From positions 1 to 64,000 of the forward strand of contig CAWEXB010000006.1 of the NCBI GenBank assembly GCA_963812915.1: a stretch of DNA of 64,000 bases. Reading direction: 5' to 3'. Source of the stretch: JACVRW01 sp963812915. GTDB taxonomy: Bacteria; Actinomycetota; Thermoleophilia; Solirubrobacterales; Thermoleophilaceae. Position 1 is the first letter of the stretch, and every line of letters starts with the position of its first letter. Of this stretch, positions 34,411 to 42,998 are shown in pieces. Under the pieces are notes generated by a model. That model searched no databases. It was not told where the DNA came from and saw only the letters and a list, made by a program, of their open reading frames with translations. The translations under genes were made by a program, and so were the position numbers.

Positions 34411-35337
34411 GTGTTCGCTCCGGTCGCGTTTGCGACGAGCGCGGCCGATGGGCTCACCGGCGCGCTCGCGGACGCCCACCTCGGGTGGCTCCTGGCGGCG
34501 GTGGGGCTGCACGTGGCCGGCCAGCTCTCGCGGGGCCTCGCCTGGGGGGGAGTGCTCCGCGCCGCCTGGCCGGACGCGTCGCCTCGCCGGGCCTGCGGCT
34601 GGTACGTCTGCGGCGCCGGCCTGACCGGCGTCCTGTCCGCCCGGGGCGGCGACGTGGTGCGAATGGGCTTGGCCAAGCGGGAGCTCCCGAGAGCCACCTG
34701 GCCCGCGCTGGCGGGAACGCTAGCCGCAGAGGGCTCGTTCGAGGTCGCGTCCGGCGTTGCGCTCGCGCTGGTGGCCCTCGGCGTCGGGGTGGGCGGGCTG
34801 CACGCGCCGTCGCCGTGGCTGATCGGGGCGCTCTTGACCGCGACGACGGCCGTTACGCTGCTCGCCAGGCGGTCGTCCAGGCTCCGGCGCGTGGTGACGG
34901 AGGTCCGCCACGGTCTGGCGGCGCTGCGGGAACCCCGGCGCTTCGTTCGCCACGTGCTCCCGTGGCAGGTCGCGGGTCGACTCCTCCGCCTGGCCAGCCT
35001 TGGTTGCTTTCTGTACGCCTTCGGCCTGCCCGCCGCCCCCGCGGTCATCATCGCGGCCACGGTCGTGCAGGGATCGGGCAGGTGGCTGCCGATTCCCGGA
35101 GCGGGGACCGCCGCCGCGGCCGCCGCGCTGGTCGCCACGTTGCCCGCCGTGGCGGGGCACCCGGTGGACGCCGGAGCGGTTGGCGCGCTCGCCATCGCCC
35201 AGCCCGCGCTGCTGACACTGGTGGGTGTCACGGTGTCGCTGGCGCTGCTGACCGTGCAGCTGCGCGCGCGCACCCCGCGAGCGCTGATGCGGGCCGCCCG
35301 TTCGCTCGCGCCGCAGCCGGCCGCGGCCAAGCCCTAG
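34411..35337 (+). CDS. Lysylphosphatidylglycerol synthase TM region/flippase-like membrane protein
   Basis: 308 residues from GTG 34411, with about seven to eight hydrophobic helices. GLHVAGQLSRGLAWGGVLRA near residue 30, GAGLTGVLSARGGDVVRMGLA near 68-88 and GRWLPIPGAGTAAAAAALVA near 223 match the UPF0104/AglD-type family (the membrane half of MprF). Family members flip lipids or lipid-linked sugars. No synthase domain is attached. Convergent with the membrane protein at 35372. Confidence 0.82.
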   Translation: MFAPVAFATSAADGLTGALADAHLGWLLAAVGLHVAGQLSRGLAWGGVLRAAWPDASPRRACGWYVCGAGLTGVLSARGGDVVRMGLAKRELPRATWPALAGTLAAEGSFEVASGVALALVALGVGVGGLHAPSPWLIGALLTATTAVTLLARRSSRLRRVVTEVRHGLAALREPRRFVRHVLPWQVAGRLLRLASLGCFLYAFGLPAAPAVIIAATVVQGSGRWLPIPGAGTAAAAAALVATLPAVAGHPVDAGAVGALAIAQPALLTLVGVTVSLALLTVQLRARTPRALMRAARSLAPQPAAAKP

Positions 35338-35371
35338 CCTCTGGCCGGCGGCCTAGCCCCCTCTCGCCGAG

Positions 35372-36127
35372 CTAAGTCCGCGACCCGGCGGTCGGACGGC
35401 GCTCTTCATCGGGTGGCTTGACCTGTTCCGGGGCCGTCGACCGCGCCTGCCGCCACCGATGCCACCGCGACGCCGGCTTAGCGGGCCGCAGGACGCCGAC
35501 CAGGCCCACGAGCGGTACGAACACGCCGACTATCGCTATGAGGACCCTTCCCTTGAGGACGCACACGATCGCGAAGGCCACGCCGAAGACCCACCAGGGG
35601 AGCAGGAAGAGCGTGGTCTCGGATCCCTCGAGAGTGTCGCCGCCGACGCCGAGCAGCACCAAGAAGGCCTCATGGATGTCGATCCAGAACTGGAGGCCGA
35701 GCAAGGCGATCCCGAGCAGGGAGGCGGTGACGATCACGGCGTCGATCGACTGGCGGCCCTGCGGGGACCAATAGACGTCCTCCAGGTTCAGCCAGAGAGC
35801 GAACTCGTCGAGGGTGAGACCCATGCCGATCCCGAAGCCGATGGCCACGAGTTCGATCCAGGGCGCCGCGAGGTCGAACGAGAGGCCGAGGTAGCCCATC
35901 GACAGCACCAGCAGAATCCCCCACACCAGGTGGTGGATGTGTGTGCCGCCCTTCGTCTGCACGTTGCCGGGCCACCAGCTGACCTGGGCGTGAATCATGT
36001 GCGCGCTGGTGCGAATGAAGCCCCAGGAGAGAAGGAAGGCGAGGAGGATGAGGAAGTGGAACTCCTTGCCGGCAGCCTCGATGTGGGTCTGGTACGCGAG
36101 CTCGATGTCCGAGAAGAAGCTGTCCAC
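35372..36127 (-). CDS. Conserved integral membrane protein with HIHH motif
   Basis: 251 residues, six or so helices. A polar stretch GNVQTKGGTHIHHLVWG near residues 54-70 carries three His residues at a membrane edge. LTLDEFALWLNLEDVYW near 105-121 adds acidic residues and a Trp-rich end. These two blocks look conserved and could form a metal or proton site. The C-terminal ~40 residues are basic and cytoplasmic. I recognise it as a recurrent actinobacterial membrane protein but know no function for it. Confidence 0.7.
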   Translation of the reverse strand: MDSFFSDIELAYQTHIEAAGKEFHFLILLAFLLSWGFIRTSAHMIHAQVSWWPGNVQTKGGTHIHHLVWGILLVLSMGYLGLSFDLAAPWIELVAIGFGIGMGLTLDEFALWLNLEDVYWSPQGRQSIDAVIVTASLLGIALLGLQFWIDIHEAFLVLLGVGGDTLEGSETTLFLLPWWVFGVAFAIVCVLKGRVLIAIVGVFVPLVGLVGVLRPAKPASRWHRWRQARSTAPEQVKPPDEERRPTAGSRT

Positions 36128-36193
36128 CTGGCGCGATCGTAGCCGCCCGCAGTACGCTCCGCACGTCCTCGGGCTCAGCTACACCCGGGAGCG

Positions 36194-36592
36194 GTGGGCG
36201 ACGTGATCGACAGACGCCGACGCGCGACCTCGGAGTCCCCATTCGAGCCGCAAATCGGCTTCAGCAGGGCTGTGCGCGTCGGCCACCACATCGCCGTCGC
36301 AGCCACGGCCGCGATCTGGCCGGACGGCAGGGTGGTCGACGACGCCGGCGCGCAGGCGCGTCGCTGCCTGGAGATCATCGGCCAGGCGCTCGAGGAGCTC
36401 GACGCCAGTCTCGACGACGTCGTGCGCACCCGGGTGTTTCTCGTCGACCCGGCCGACGGCCCGATCGTCGGCCGGGTCCACGGCGAGGTGCTCGGCACGG
36501 TGCGTCCGGCCACCGGGTTCATCGTCGTGGGCGGCTTCCTCGATCCACACTGGCGGGTCGAGATAGAGGCGGACGCGATCGTCGACGACTAG
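36194..36592 (+). CDS. RidA/YjgF family protein
   Basis: 132 residues. Core blocks: GFSRAVRVGHHIAVAATAAI near 22-41, QARRCLEIIGQALEELDASL near 54-73, VVRTRVFLVDPAD near 76-88, and VEIEADAIVDD at the end. The Arg in TRVF is at the usual ligand-binding position. RidA proteins hydrolyse reactive enamine/imine intermediates; variants in this subgroup are uncharacterised. GTG 36194 or GTG 36203 could be the start. Alone on the plus strand. Confidence 0.85.
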   Translation: MGDVIDRRRRATSESPFEPQIGFSRAVRVGHHIAVAATAAIWPDGRVVDDAGAQARRCLEIIGQALEELDASLDDVVRTRVFLVDPADGPIVGRVHGEVLGTVRPATGFIVVGGFLDPHWRVEIEADAIVDD

Positions 36593-36709
36593 AGCGGACC
36601 GCGGTTCGTGCTCACGCGCTCGGACGCTGGAGCGGCATCACGCCAGTCCCGGTTTGACGTTGCTCGGCCCCGGAGAGTATGCGTCTGCGGATAGCGATCG
36701 GGAGGGGAG

Positions 36710-38253
36710 ATGTCCAGGTCAGGCTGGTGTAGGGCGCTCATTTTGATCGCGGCGGTGACGCTCGTCCTGCCGCCGGCGGTCGCGGCGAAGCCGAAGGGCA
36801 CGGCGAAATAGACGCAGGTCGGGCACGAGCCGCTTATGAGCCGCGGCATGAACGCCGCCGCGGCGATCCACGGCGACTACGCGTACATCGGGAGTCGAAC
36901 CGACGGCGGCCACGAGGACATGCCGCACGGCGGAATCATGGTCGTGGACATCTCGGATCCGTCCGACCCGAAGCTGGCCCCATCCACCGAGAATGGCCCG
37001 CTCGACGCGGCGCCGGGCGAGTCCTCGCGGGAGCTGCGCGTGTGGCGGTCGCAGGACATCCTGATCGTCCTGAACACGAACTGCGGCGTCGGCGAGCTGC
37101 TGCATCACTGCACCCTGCCGTCGATCAGCAACTTCCGCTTCTACGACATCTCCGGAGCGAACGCGAGCAATCCGCAGCTCATCCGCCAGTTCGACGCCGA
37201 CACCCACGAGTTCTTCCTGTGGGAGGACCCCAACAACCCCGCGCGCGCCCTGCATTTTCGCGGGCAACGCCAGTTCCACATGCGCGATCCGCGGTGGCTC
37301 TCCCAGCTGCCCGTTCTCGGTGTGGGACATCTCCAACGTGAGGGGAGCGGACACGACGAAGCCGCCCGTAGAGACCCTCTACAGCGGACTGCACCGCTAC
37401 AGGCGGTTCCCGGCCGCGCCGGCACCCGTCCAGATTCCGACGGGAGGTTTGCACTCGCTCTCCGTCAGCAACGACGGGACCAGGGCGTACTTCGCGCTGC
37501 TGACCGGCGGCTTCGCGGTCGTCGACACGTCTGACTTCGCGGAGGGAGTGCCGGCGGAGCCCGAGCCAGGGCCGGTCCACGATCGGATCACGTCCAACGA
37601 GAGCCGGCCGTTCTGGCCTGGGCCGGGCGCCCACAGCGCGGTCAAGCTCTGGAACCGTGACTGGGCCTACGTCTCCGACGAGGTCTACGGCACGGCCACG
37701 GGCCCAGACCATGGCTGCCCGTGGGGTTGGGCGCGGATGGTCGACATCTCCGACCCGACGAGGCCGACGGTCGAGGCCGAGTACAGGATCCCGGAAAACG
37801 ACCCCGACACCTGCGACGGACTGGAACCCGCCGCGGACCTCGTACTCCGCCCACAACCCGACGCTGACGCCGAGCATCGCCTTCAGCACGTGGCATTCCG
37901 GCGGGTTCCAGGCGATCAGCATCAGAAACCCGAGACGGCCGAGCCAGCTGGCCGAGTTCTTCCCCGAAGCCGCTTCGCGAGGTCATGCTCGAGGACCCGC
38001 GGCTGTCGTCCGACCCGGACACGGGCAGGAATGAGAAGGTCGTGATGTGGAGCTATCCGGTCATCAAGGACGGGCTGATCTACGTCATCGACCTCCGCAA
38101 CGGCCTCTACGTGCTCGAGTACGAGGGCCGATTCGAGCGGGAGGTCAAGAAGATCGACTTCCTCGAGGGCAACTCGAACCAGGGCGACGCCCTCTGCTTC
38201 GAGCCCGTGGGAACGGCGCCGAGCTACTGCACACGATTGATGACGACGCCTGA
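36710..38253 (+). pseudogene. LVIVD repeat (beta-propeller) secreted protein, interrupted
   Basis: The ATG at 36710 has a GGAGGGGAG Shine-Dalgarno and starts a signal peptide (CRALILIAAVTLVLPPAVAA), but an in-frame TAG follows at 36809-36811. The frame resumes (MSRGMNAAAAIHGDYAYIGS, then GGIMVVDISDPSDPKL) to about 37316. It then shifts (MWDISNVRG, GGLHSLSVSNDG, WARMVDISDPTRP), shifts again near 37830 (AFSTWHSGGFQAISI) and again near 37980 (LIYVIDLRNGLYVLEY). Repeated V(V/D)ISDP units mark LVIVD propeller blades, which are extracellular and of unknown enzymatic role. One stop plus three shifts suggest pseudogenisation or poor sequence. Confidence 0.75.
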
Positions 38254-38318
38254 AAGACCGGGGCCCCTCTCGCATCTGGGAGGGCTCCAGCCGGCTGGCG
38301 GTGCCCTGTGCCCGCCTC

Positions 38319-38348
38319 GGTCTCCGCCGGCGGCGGCCGGCGGAGACC
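38319..38348. terminator. Perfect 12-bp hairpin between convergent genes
   Basis: GGTCTCCGCCGG, loop CGGCGG, then CCGGCGGAGACC. The stem is perfect and lies between the ends of the LVIVD gene (+) and the nucleotidase gene (-), so it can act in both directions. No U-tract. Confidence 0.65.
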
Positions 38349-38370
38349 TAGCTGAACGAGGGGGACCGAG

Positions 38371-39850
38371 CTACCTCGCCCGCTCAAACCACGCCACGAG
38401 AGCCTCGAGATCGGTGCCCGCGACGCCCCTGTCCCAGCCCCGCTCGAAGGCCGTGAAGCGCTCGCTCGCCGCCAGCACGGCGTTCACGGCCACCGTGTAG
38501 ATCCCGTCCGGCTGCACTCCGTCGAGGCCGCTCGTATAGAGCTGCACTCCGCGGCGCTGCTCCATCACGGCCAGCACGTCGAGCCCGCGCATCTTCATGC
38601 GCAGCACGGGGTGCTCGTAGGCCTGCACGAGAAACAGGTCGGCGTACGTGACCGGGCCGGCCTCGAGGCCCGGCCTCCGCGTGTTGCCGGGATTGACGAA
38701 CGCCACGTCGGCGCCCGCGAAGGCGCGCTGGGCGTCGGCCACGAGCTGGCCCAGTCCGTCGGAGTCGACGCTCGTGCTCCAACTTCCCCACCACGCGGTC
38801 GCCCAGCGGCGCCACGCGCTCGGCGTAGCCCTGGACGAGGCGCGCCAGCGCGGGGTCGGGCGCGACGCCCGCGTGCGTCGTCGGGGCCAGCACGGCGGAC
38901 TTCGCCACCACGTCGTCGGTCGTCCGGTCGATGGTGATCGTCACCCGGTCGTATTGCGTACCGTATGACTCGGCCTCGACCACGAGCTTGCCGTCGACCG
39001 TGAGGTTCAGGGGTGAGTGAGTGTGCCCGGCGACGACCACGTCGACCGCGTCGTCCATCTCGACCGCCTCGTCCACGATCTCCCCGACCGCCTCGGCGCC
39101 CGTCTGGAACGCTCCGGAATGCGCGAGCACCACGATCGCCTCGATCCCGCGGCTCCGCAGCTCCGGCACCCAGCGGTTGACGGCGTCGGAGATGTCGGTG
39201 AAGCGGTAGGGACGCCGGTGCTCGGGCAGCAGCCACCTCTGCGTGTCCTCGGTAGTCACGCCGACGAAGCCCACCCGGACGCCCGCGCGCTCCACCACCT
39301 CGTAGGGGGGCAGGAGCAGCTCGCCGCTGTCGCGCTCGACCGTGTTCGCGGCGATGTACGGATAGCGCGCGCCCTGCCAATCCGGGTCGGAGGTGAATGC
39401 CCGAGGGCCGTCCGTGCGCTGCCCCCCGCGTATCAGCCGAAGCATCTCGGCGCCGCCCTCGTCGAACTCGTGGTTCCCGACGGTCCCGACGTCGAACCGC
39501 ATCATGTTCGTCGCCTCGATGGCCGGCTCGTCGTGGAAGTAGCTCGAGAGGAGCGGGGAGGCGCCGACCATGTCGCCCGCGTGAACGGTGATCGTGCGCT
39601 CGGGATGCGAGCGCGCCGCGCGCGCGAGGTGCGCGCCGAGCCAGGCTGCGCCGCCCATATCCGGCTGGGGCGGCTCGAGGTGGCCGTGGAAGTCGTTGAC
39701 GCCGAGGAGTTGGAGCTCGACGGTGCCGGGGAGCGGCGGAGGCGGTGGCTGGTCGGCTCCGGCGCGCAGCCCCAGAAGCGCCACAAGGGCGGCGCCGGTG
39801 AAGGCGGCCGCGCCCGGAAGGAGGTGGCGGCGGTCGGACAGTCGCAGCAC
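38371..39850 (-). CDS. Secreted 5'-nucleotidase/2',3'-cyclic phosphodiesterase family (UshA-like), frameshifted
   Basis: Metallophosphatase with an N-terminal export signal (RRHLLPGAAAFTGAALVALLG). Two-metal motifs: GVNDFHGHLEP near residue 50, AGDMVGASPLL near 91, GNHEFDEGG near 121 and GHTHSP near 275. After GDRVVGKL (about 38780) the frame changes; the C-terminal 5'-nucleotidase domain (ADAQRAFAGADVAFVNPGN, GLDVLAVMEQRRG, GIYTVAVNAVLA) continues in another frame to 38371. One extra base explains it. Restored length is ~490 residues. It would scavenge nucleotides outside the membrane. Confidence 0.85.
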
Positions 39851-40008
39851 GGCGGCTCCAGGGGCGCAAGTCGGTTTCGGCTTTCGTCCAGGAGGGCGTC
39901 CCGCGGGGACCTACTCCTCGTCCGAGACGCTAGGGCCACCCAGCCCGCGATTTGTCACCGCGTCATGACGGAGGCGTGAAGCGACTGTGAAGGGAGTACG
40001 CTCATTCC

Positions 40009-40179
40009 ATGCGGGTCATCGACTGCGATTGTGGGGCCACGCTCCAAGCTGCGAACGACGACGACCTCTTGAAGGCCGCGCGCGAGCATGTCGATCAGAA
40101 GCACCCCGACATGCAGCTCACGGACGAGCAGGCCAAGGGCCTCGTGGCCGAGAGGGCCTACGAGGCGTCGGACGCCTGA
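40009..40179 (+). CDS. DUF1059 family small protein
   Basis: 56 residues from ATG 40009: MRVIDCDCGATLQAANDDDL, with HVDQKHPDMQ in the middle and LVAERAYEAS near the end. This is the DUF1059 signature (CDCG..L.A...E.L......H....H). The Cys pair and the two His residues suggest a small metal site. Such proteins are widespread and uncharacterised in actinobacteria and archaea. It sits between the divergent nucleotidase and the convergent hydrolase-rhodanese gene. Confidence 0.88.
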   Translation: MRVIDCDCGATLQAANDDDLLKAAREHVDQKHPDMQLTDEQAKGLVAERAYEASDA

Positions 40180-40196
40180 GCTCGGCCGCGAGCTAG

Positions 40197-41573
40197 CTAG
40201 TCGCCGCGCTCGAGCGCCCCGCCGAGCCTGCCCCATAGCGACACGCCGCCGTCCACAACGTGGATGACCTCGCGAGCCCCGTGGCCGGCCAGCAGGCTCG
40301 CGGCCGTAGCGCTTCGCTGCCCCGAGGCGCAGATGACCGCGGTCGGGCGCTCGGGGTCGAGTCCCTCCGGGAGGTCGTCGATGTCGTGATAGGGCACGTG
40401 CATCGAGCCCGGGATGTGCCCCTCGCGCCACTCGGACAACTCGCGGACGTCCAGGATCTGCACCCCGTCGCGGCGCTCCGCGAGCTCCTCGACGGTCCAG
40501 CGCGCGACGCTCTCGACCTCGCGGCGCTCGGCGCGCCAGCTCGTCATGCCGCCGGCGAGGAACCCGCCGAGCCGGCGAATTCCGACGGCCGTGGCGAGCC
40601 GACCGGCGACTCTCGCGTCGTCGTCGTCGCGGCCGACGAGCACGATCTCCTGCTCGCGGTCCGCAACCCAGGCGAGCTTCGTGCCGAACCCCTGGTGCAG
40701 CATCGTGATGCACGCGGCGCCCGGGATGTGCGCCTCGTCGAACTGAAGGTCGGTACGCACGTCCACGATCAGATCCCCCTCCACCCGAAGCAGCTCGACC
40801 TGCCTCGGCGTGAGCGGCAGCAGCTCGACGCCCGAGGTGAGCAGCGGACCCCTGTTGAGGTCGACGATCGCCTGGAAGTTCGGTGGCTGGGGGCCGAGGC
40901 TCGCAAGCGTGCTCTCGACGAAACCGTCCTCGTCGAGGCCGCCCAGCAGCGGGTTGTGGCGCCGCTCGAAGCCGATCGTGGAGGAGATCTTCATGTCCAT
41001 CCCCGGCCCGCCGCAGAGCGAGCCGCCGAGATGGCCCGGCCAGACCTCGGTCTCGGGCGGCAGCGAGAGCAGCCGCTCGTGGAGGCTGTGGAAGATCCCC
41101 CGGGCACCCTCCTCGCGGTCGATCGCGAGGTCCGGTCGCGCGACGTCGCCCACGAACAGGCTGTCGCCCGTCAGGACGGCCCACGGCTCCTCGCCGCGTG
41201 AGAAGTCGACCAGCGCGAACGCCGTGTGCTCGGGGCGGTGGCCGGGAGCGTGGAGGGCGCGCACCGTGAGCGAGCCGAGCTGGAGCTCGAAGCCGTCGTC
41301 GAACGGCTCGTGCTCGTAGTCGGCGTTCGCGAGTCGGTGGACGTGGATCGTGGCGCCGGTCGCCGCCGCGAGGCGCCCGTGGCCGGAGACGTGGTCGGCG
41401 TGGTTGTGGGTCTCGAGCACGTGGTCGATGCTCACGCTCAGGTAGCGGGCGAGCTCGAGGTAGTCGTCGATCTCGAACCGCGGGTCGATCACGGCCGCCG
41501 TGCCGGCCGAATGGTCGCCCACGAGGTACGAGGCGCAGCCGAGATCGTCGTGCGTGATCTGGCGGAAGATCAC
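40197..41573 (-). CDS. MBL-fold persulfide dioxygenase-like hydrolase fused to two rhodanese domains
   Basis: 458 residues. The metallo-beta-lactamase domain (1-250) has THNHADHVSGHG near 55-66, HAPGHRPEH near 108 and GDSLFVGDVARPDL near 138, matching ETHE1/BlH-type persulfide dioxygenases. Two rhodanese modules follow. The first (about 262-350) has no Cys in its loop (LVGRDDDDA) and is probably inactive; the second (about 360-450) has the active-site loop CASGQRSA. The enzyme likely oxidises glutathione persulfide or related sulfane sulfur in the cytoplasm. No sulfide:quinone reductase is adjacent, although a TSUP-type sulfur exporter follows. Confidence 0.92.
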   Translation of the reverse strand: MIFRQITHDDLGCASYLVGDHSAGTAAVIDPRFEIDDYLELARYLSVSIDHVLETHNHADHVSGHGRLAAATGATIHVHRLANADYEHEPFDDGFELQLGSLTVRALHAPGHRPEHTAFALVDFSRGEEPWAVLTGDSLFVGDVARPDLAIDREEGARGIFHSLHERLLSLPPETEVWPGHLGGSLCGGPGMDMKISSTIGFERRHNPLLGGLDEDGFVESTLASLGPQPPNFQAIVDLNRGPLLTSGVELLPLTPRQVELLRVEGDLIVDVRTDLQFDEAHIPGAACITMLHQGFGTKLAWVADREQEIVLVGRDDDDARVAGRLATAVGIRRLGGFLAGGMTSWRAERREVESVARWTVEELAERRDGVQILDVRELSEWREGHIPGSMHVPYHDIDDLPEGLDPERPTAVICASGQRSATAASLLAGHGAREVIHVVDGGVSLWGRLGGALERGD

Positions 41574-41781
41574 CCGCGGCCGATCATCTCACGCAGTTCG
41601 AGCGCGGTTTTTCCGTTGGGCAAATGGGTACAATTGTCCATGGTTTGGATCGGAGAGGCACGATAAGAGGATGCTTCGGGGAGCGAAATAAGCGATCGGG
41701 TGCGAGACGAGGCGGTGTCGACCGTGGAGTGCGACATCCCGCCGGAGATCAGACCGCCGCCGACTGGCGCAACGACAAGGG

Positions 41782-42535
41782 TTAGACGAGCGCCTGCAGA
41801 ATCGTGGTGGCGCCGGCTGCGACGAGCACCGCGCCGATCGCGCGAAGAAGCGCCCGCTCGCTCAGCCGACCGGTAAGCCTGGCGCCGAGCAGCGCGCCGG
41901 GGATCGACGCCGCCGAGCAGATCCCAGTACGTCCCAATCCACGCCCTCCGGCGCGTGTCCGATCACGCCCGCGGCGCCAACGCAGACGCCCACGGCGAGG
42001 TTGGTGCCCACGGCCCGGGCCGGGTGTCTCGCCGACGTAGCGCAGCAGCGCCGGCATCCGAAGAGCGCCAAGTATCAGGCCCACGAATCCGCCGATCAAC
42101 CCGATCGTCGCGCCGGTCAGGACCGCCGCCCGGATGTCGAGCTGCCCGTCCGGCCTGCGTGCCGCGGGCGTACTCCTCGGTCGCAACAGATCGACTCCGA
42201 AGTAGAGGAGCAGCACGCCGATGACGAGCAGGAGAGCCTCGTCCGGGATCGTTCCCGACAGCCAGCCGCCGACGACTGCCCCCGCCATCGAGGGCGGCGC
42301 CATCCAGGCGAACAGGCGCCAGTTGATTCGTCCGGCGCGAATATGCGTCGCCGCGGCGGTGAGGGCGGCAACGCCGGAGACGCCGATGTTGGCGCCCGGC
42401 GCCGGCGGCCGGGGAGCTGGCCACGAGCAGGACGGCGGGGAGCCGGATGTTGCCGAGCACGAGGCCCACGAGGCCCCCGGCCAGGGCGACCGCAAAGCAC
42501 CAGAGGACGAGAGCGATGAGCTCGAGGGGCTCCAC
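41782..42535 (-). pseudogene. Sulfite exporter TauE/SafE (TSUP) family protein, several frameshifts
   Basis: Pieces in three frames form one protein: MEPLELIALVLWCFAVALAG from 42535, then GANIGVSGVAALTAAATHI and WMAPPSMAGAVVGGWLSG, GLIGGFVGLILGALRMPALL, then VGTNLAVGVCVGAAGVIGH, and finally IPGALLGARLTGRLSERAL to the stop at 41782. The repeated G.....G.G...P.L.....G and GAN/GTN motifs are those of TSUP exporters, which move sulfite, sulfoacetate or other anions. Breaks lie near 42410, 42027 and 41925. Adjacent to the persulfide dioxygenase-rhodanese gene, so a sulfur-export role is plausible. Confidence 0.78.
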
Positions 42536-42601
42536 GGGCGCGCAAGTTTGCCGTGTGCGGACGCCGGGTCCGTCTTCAGCCCGTGAAGCGCCCGCCCGCC
42601 G

Positions 42602-42823
42602 TCAGCGCGGTTCGCCGGCCGGCGTCGGCGTTTGGCCGGCGTCCGCGGGCTGATGGCTTGCGGCGACGCCCGCGCCGATTACCCCCACCACGAGCAGGCA
42701 GACGGTCAGGCGCTTCAGCCTTACTGAGCTGAGCCAGGACGGGCGCCGCGCCGCGACGTAGGCCCGGGTGCCGGTGGCGGCCGCCCCGGCCGTCATCGCA
42801 CCTGCCATGCACTGCATGCACAT
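42602..42823 (-). CDS. Small Cys-containing single-helix protein
   Basis: 73 residues from the ATG at 42823: MCMQCMAGAMTAGAAATGTR, later RRPSWLSSVRLKRLTVCLL and a membrane helix (LTVCLLVVGVIGAGVAA). The CMQC pair, then GTRAYVAARRPSWL, is recurrent in small actinobacterial proteins of unknown function. The frame is open further upstream but not in the familiar pattern. It lies between TSUP and MMPL genes. Confidence 0.55.
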   Translation of the reverse strand: MCMQCMAGAMTAGAAATGTRAYVAARRPSWLSSVRLKRLTVCLLVVGVIGAGVAASHQPADAGQTPTPAGEPR

Positions 42824-42998
42824 CGAACGCCGCAGTATGGCAGCGGCCAGGCCGGGCGGAGCGGCCGACCAGCACGAACGACGGACCCGCCTGAGCATGC
42901 CGTTGCAAGGGCGTGCCTAGGCTTGCGGGCCTCGGTCGTTCGGTATACGGTTGGCGCACGGCTCGCTCTCCTCGTCTAACCGGCGGTAGGAGGTTTGG

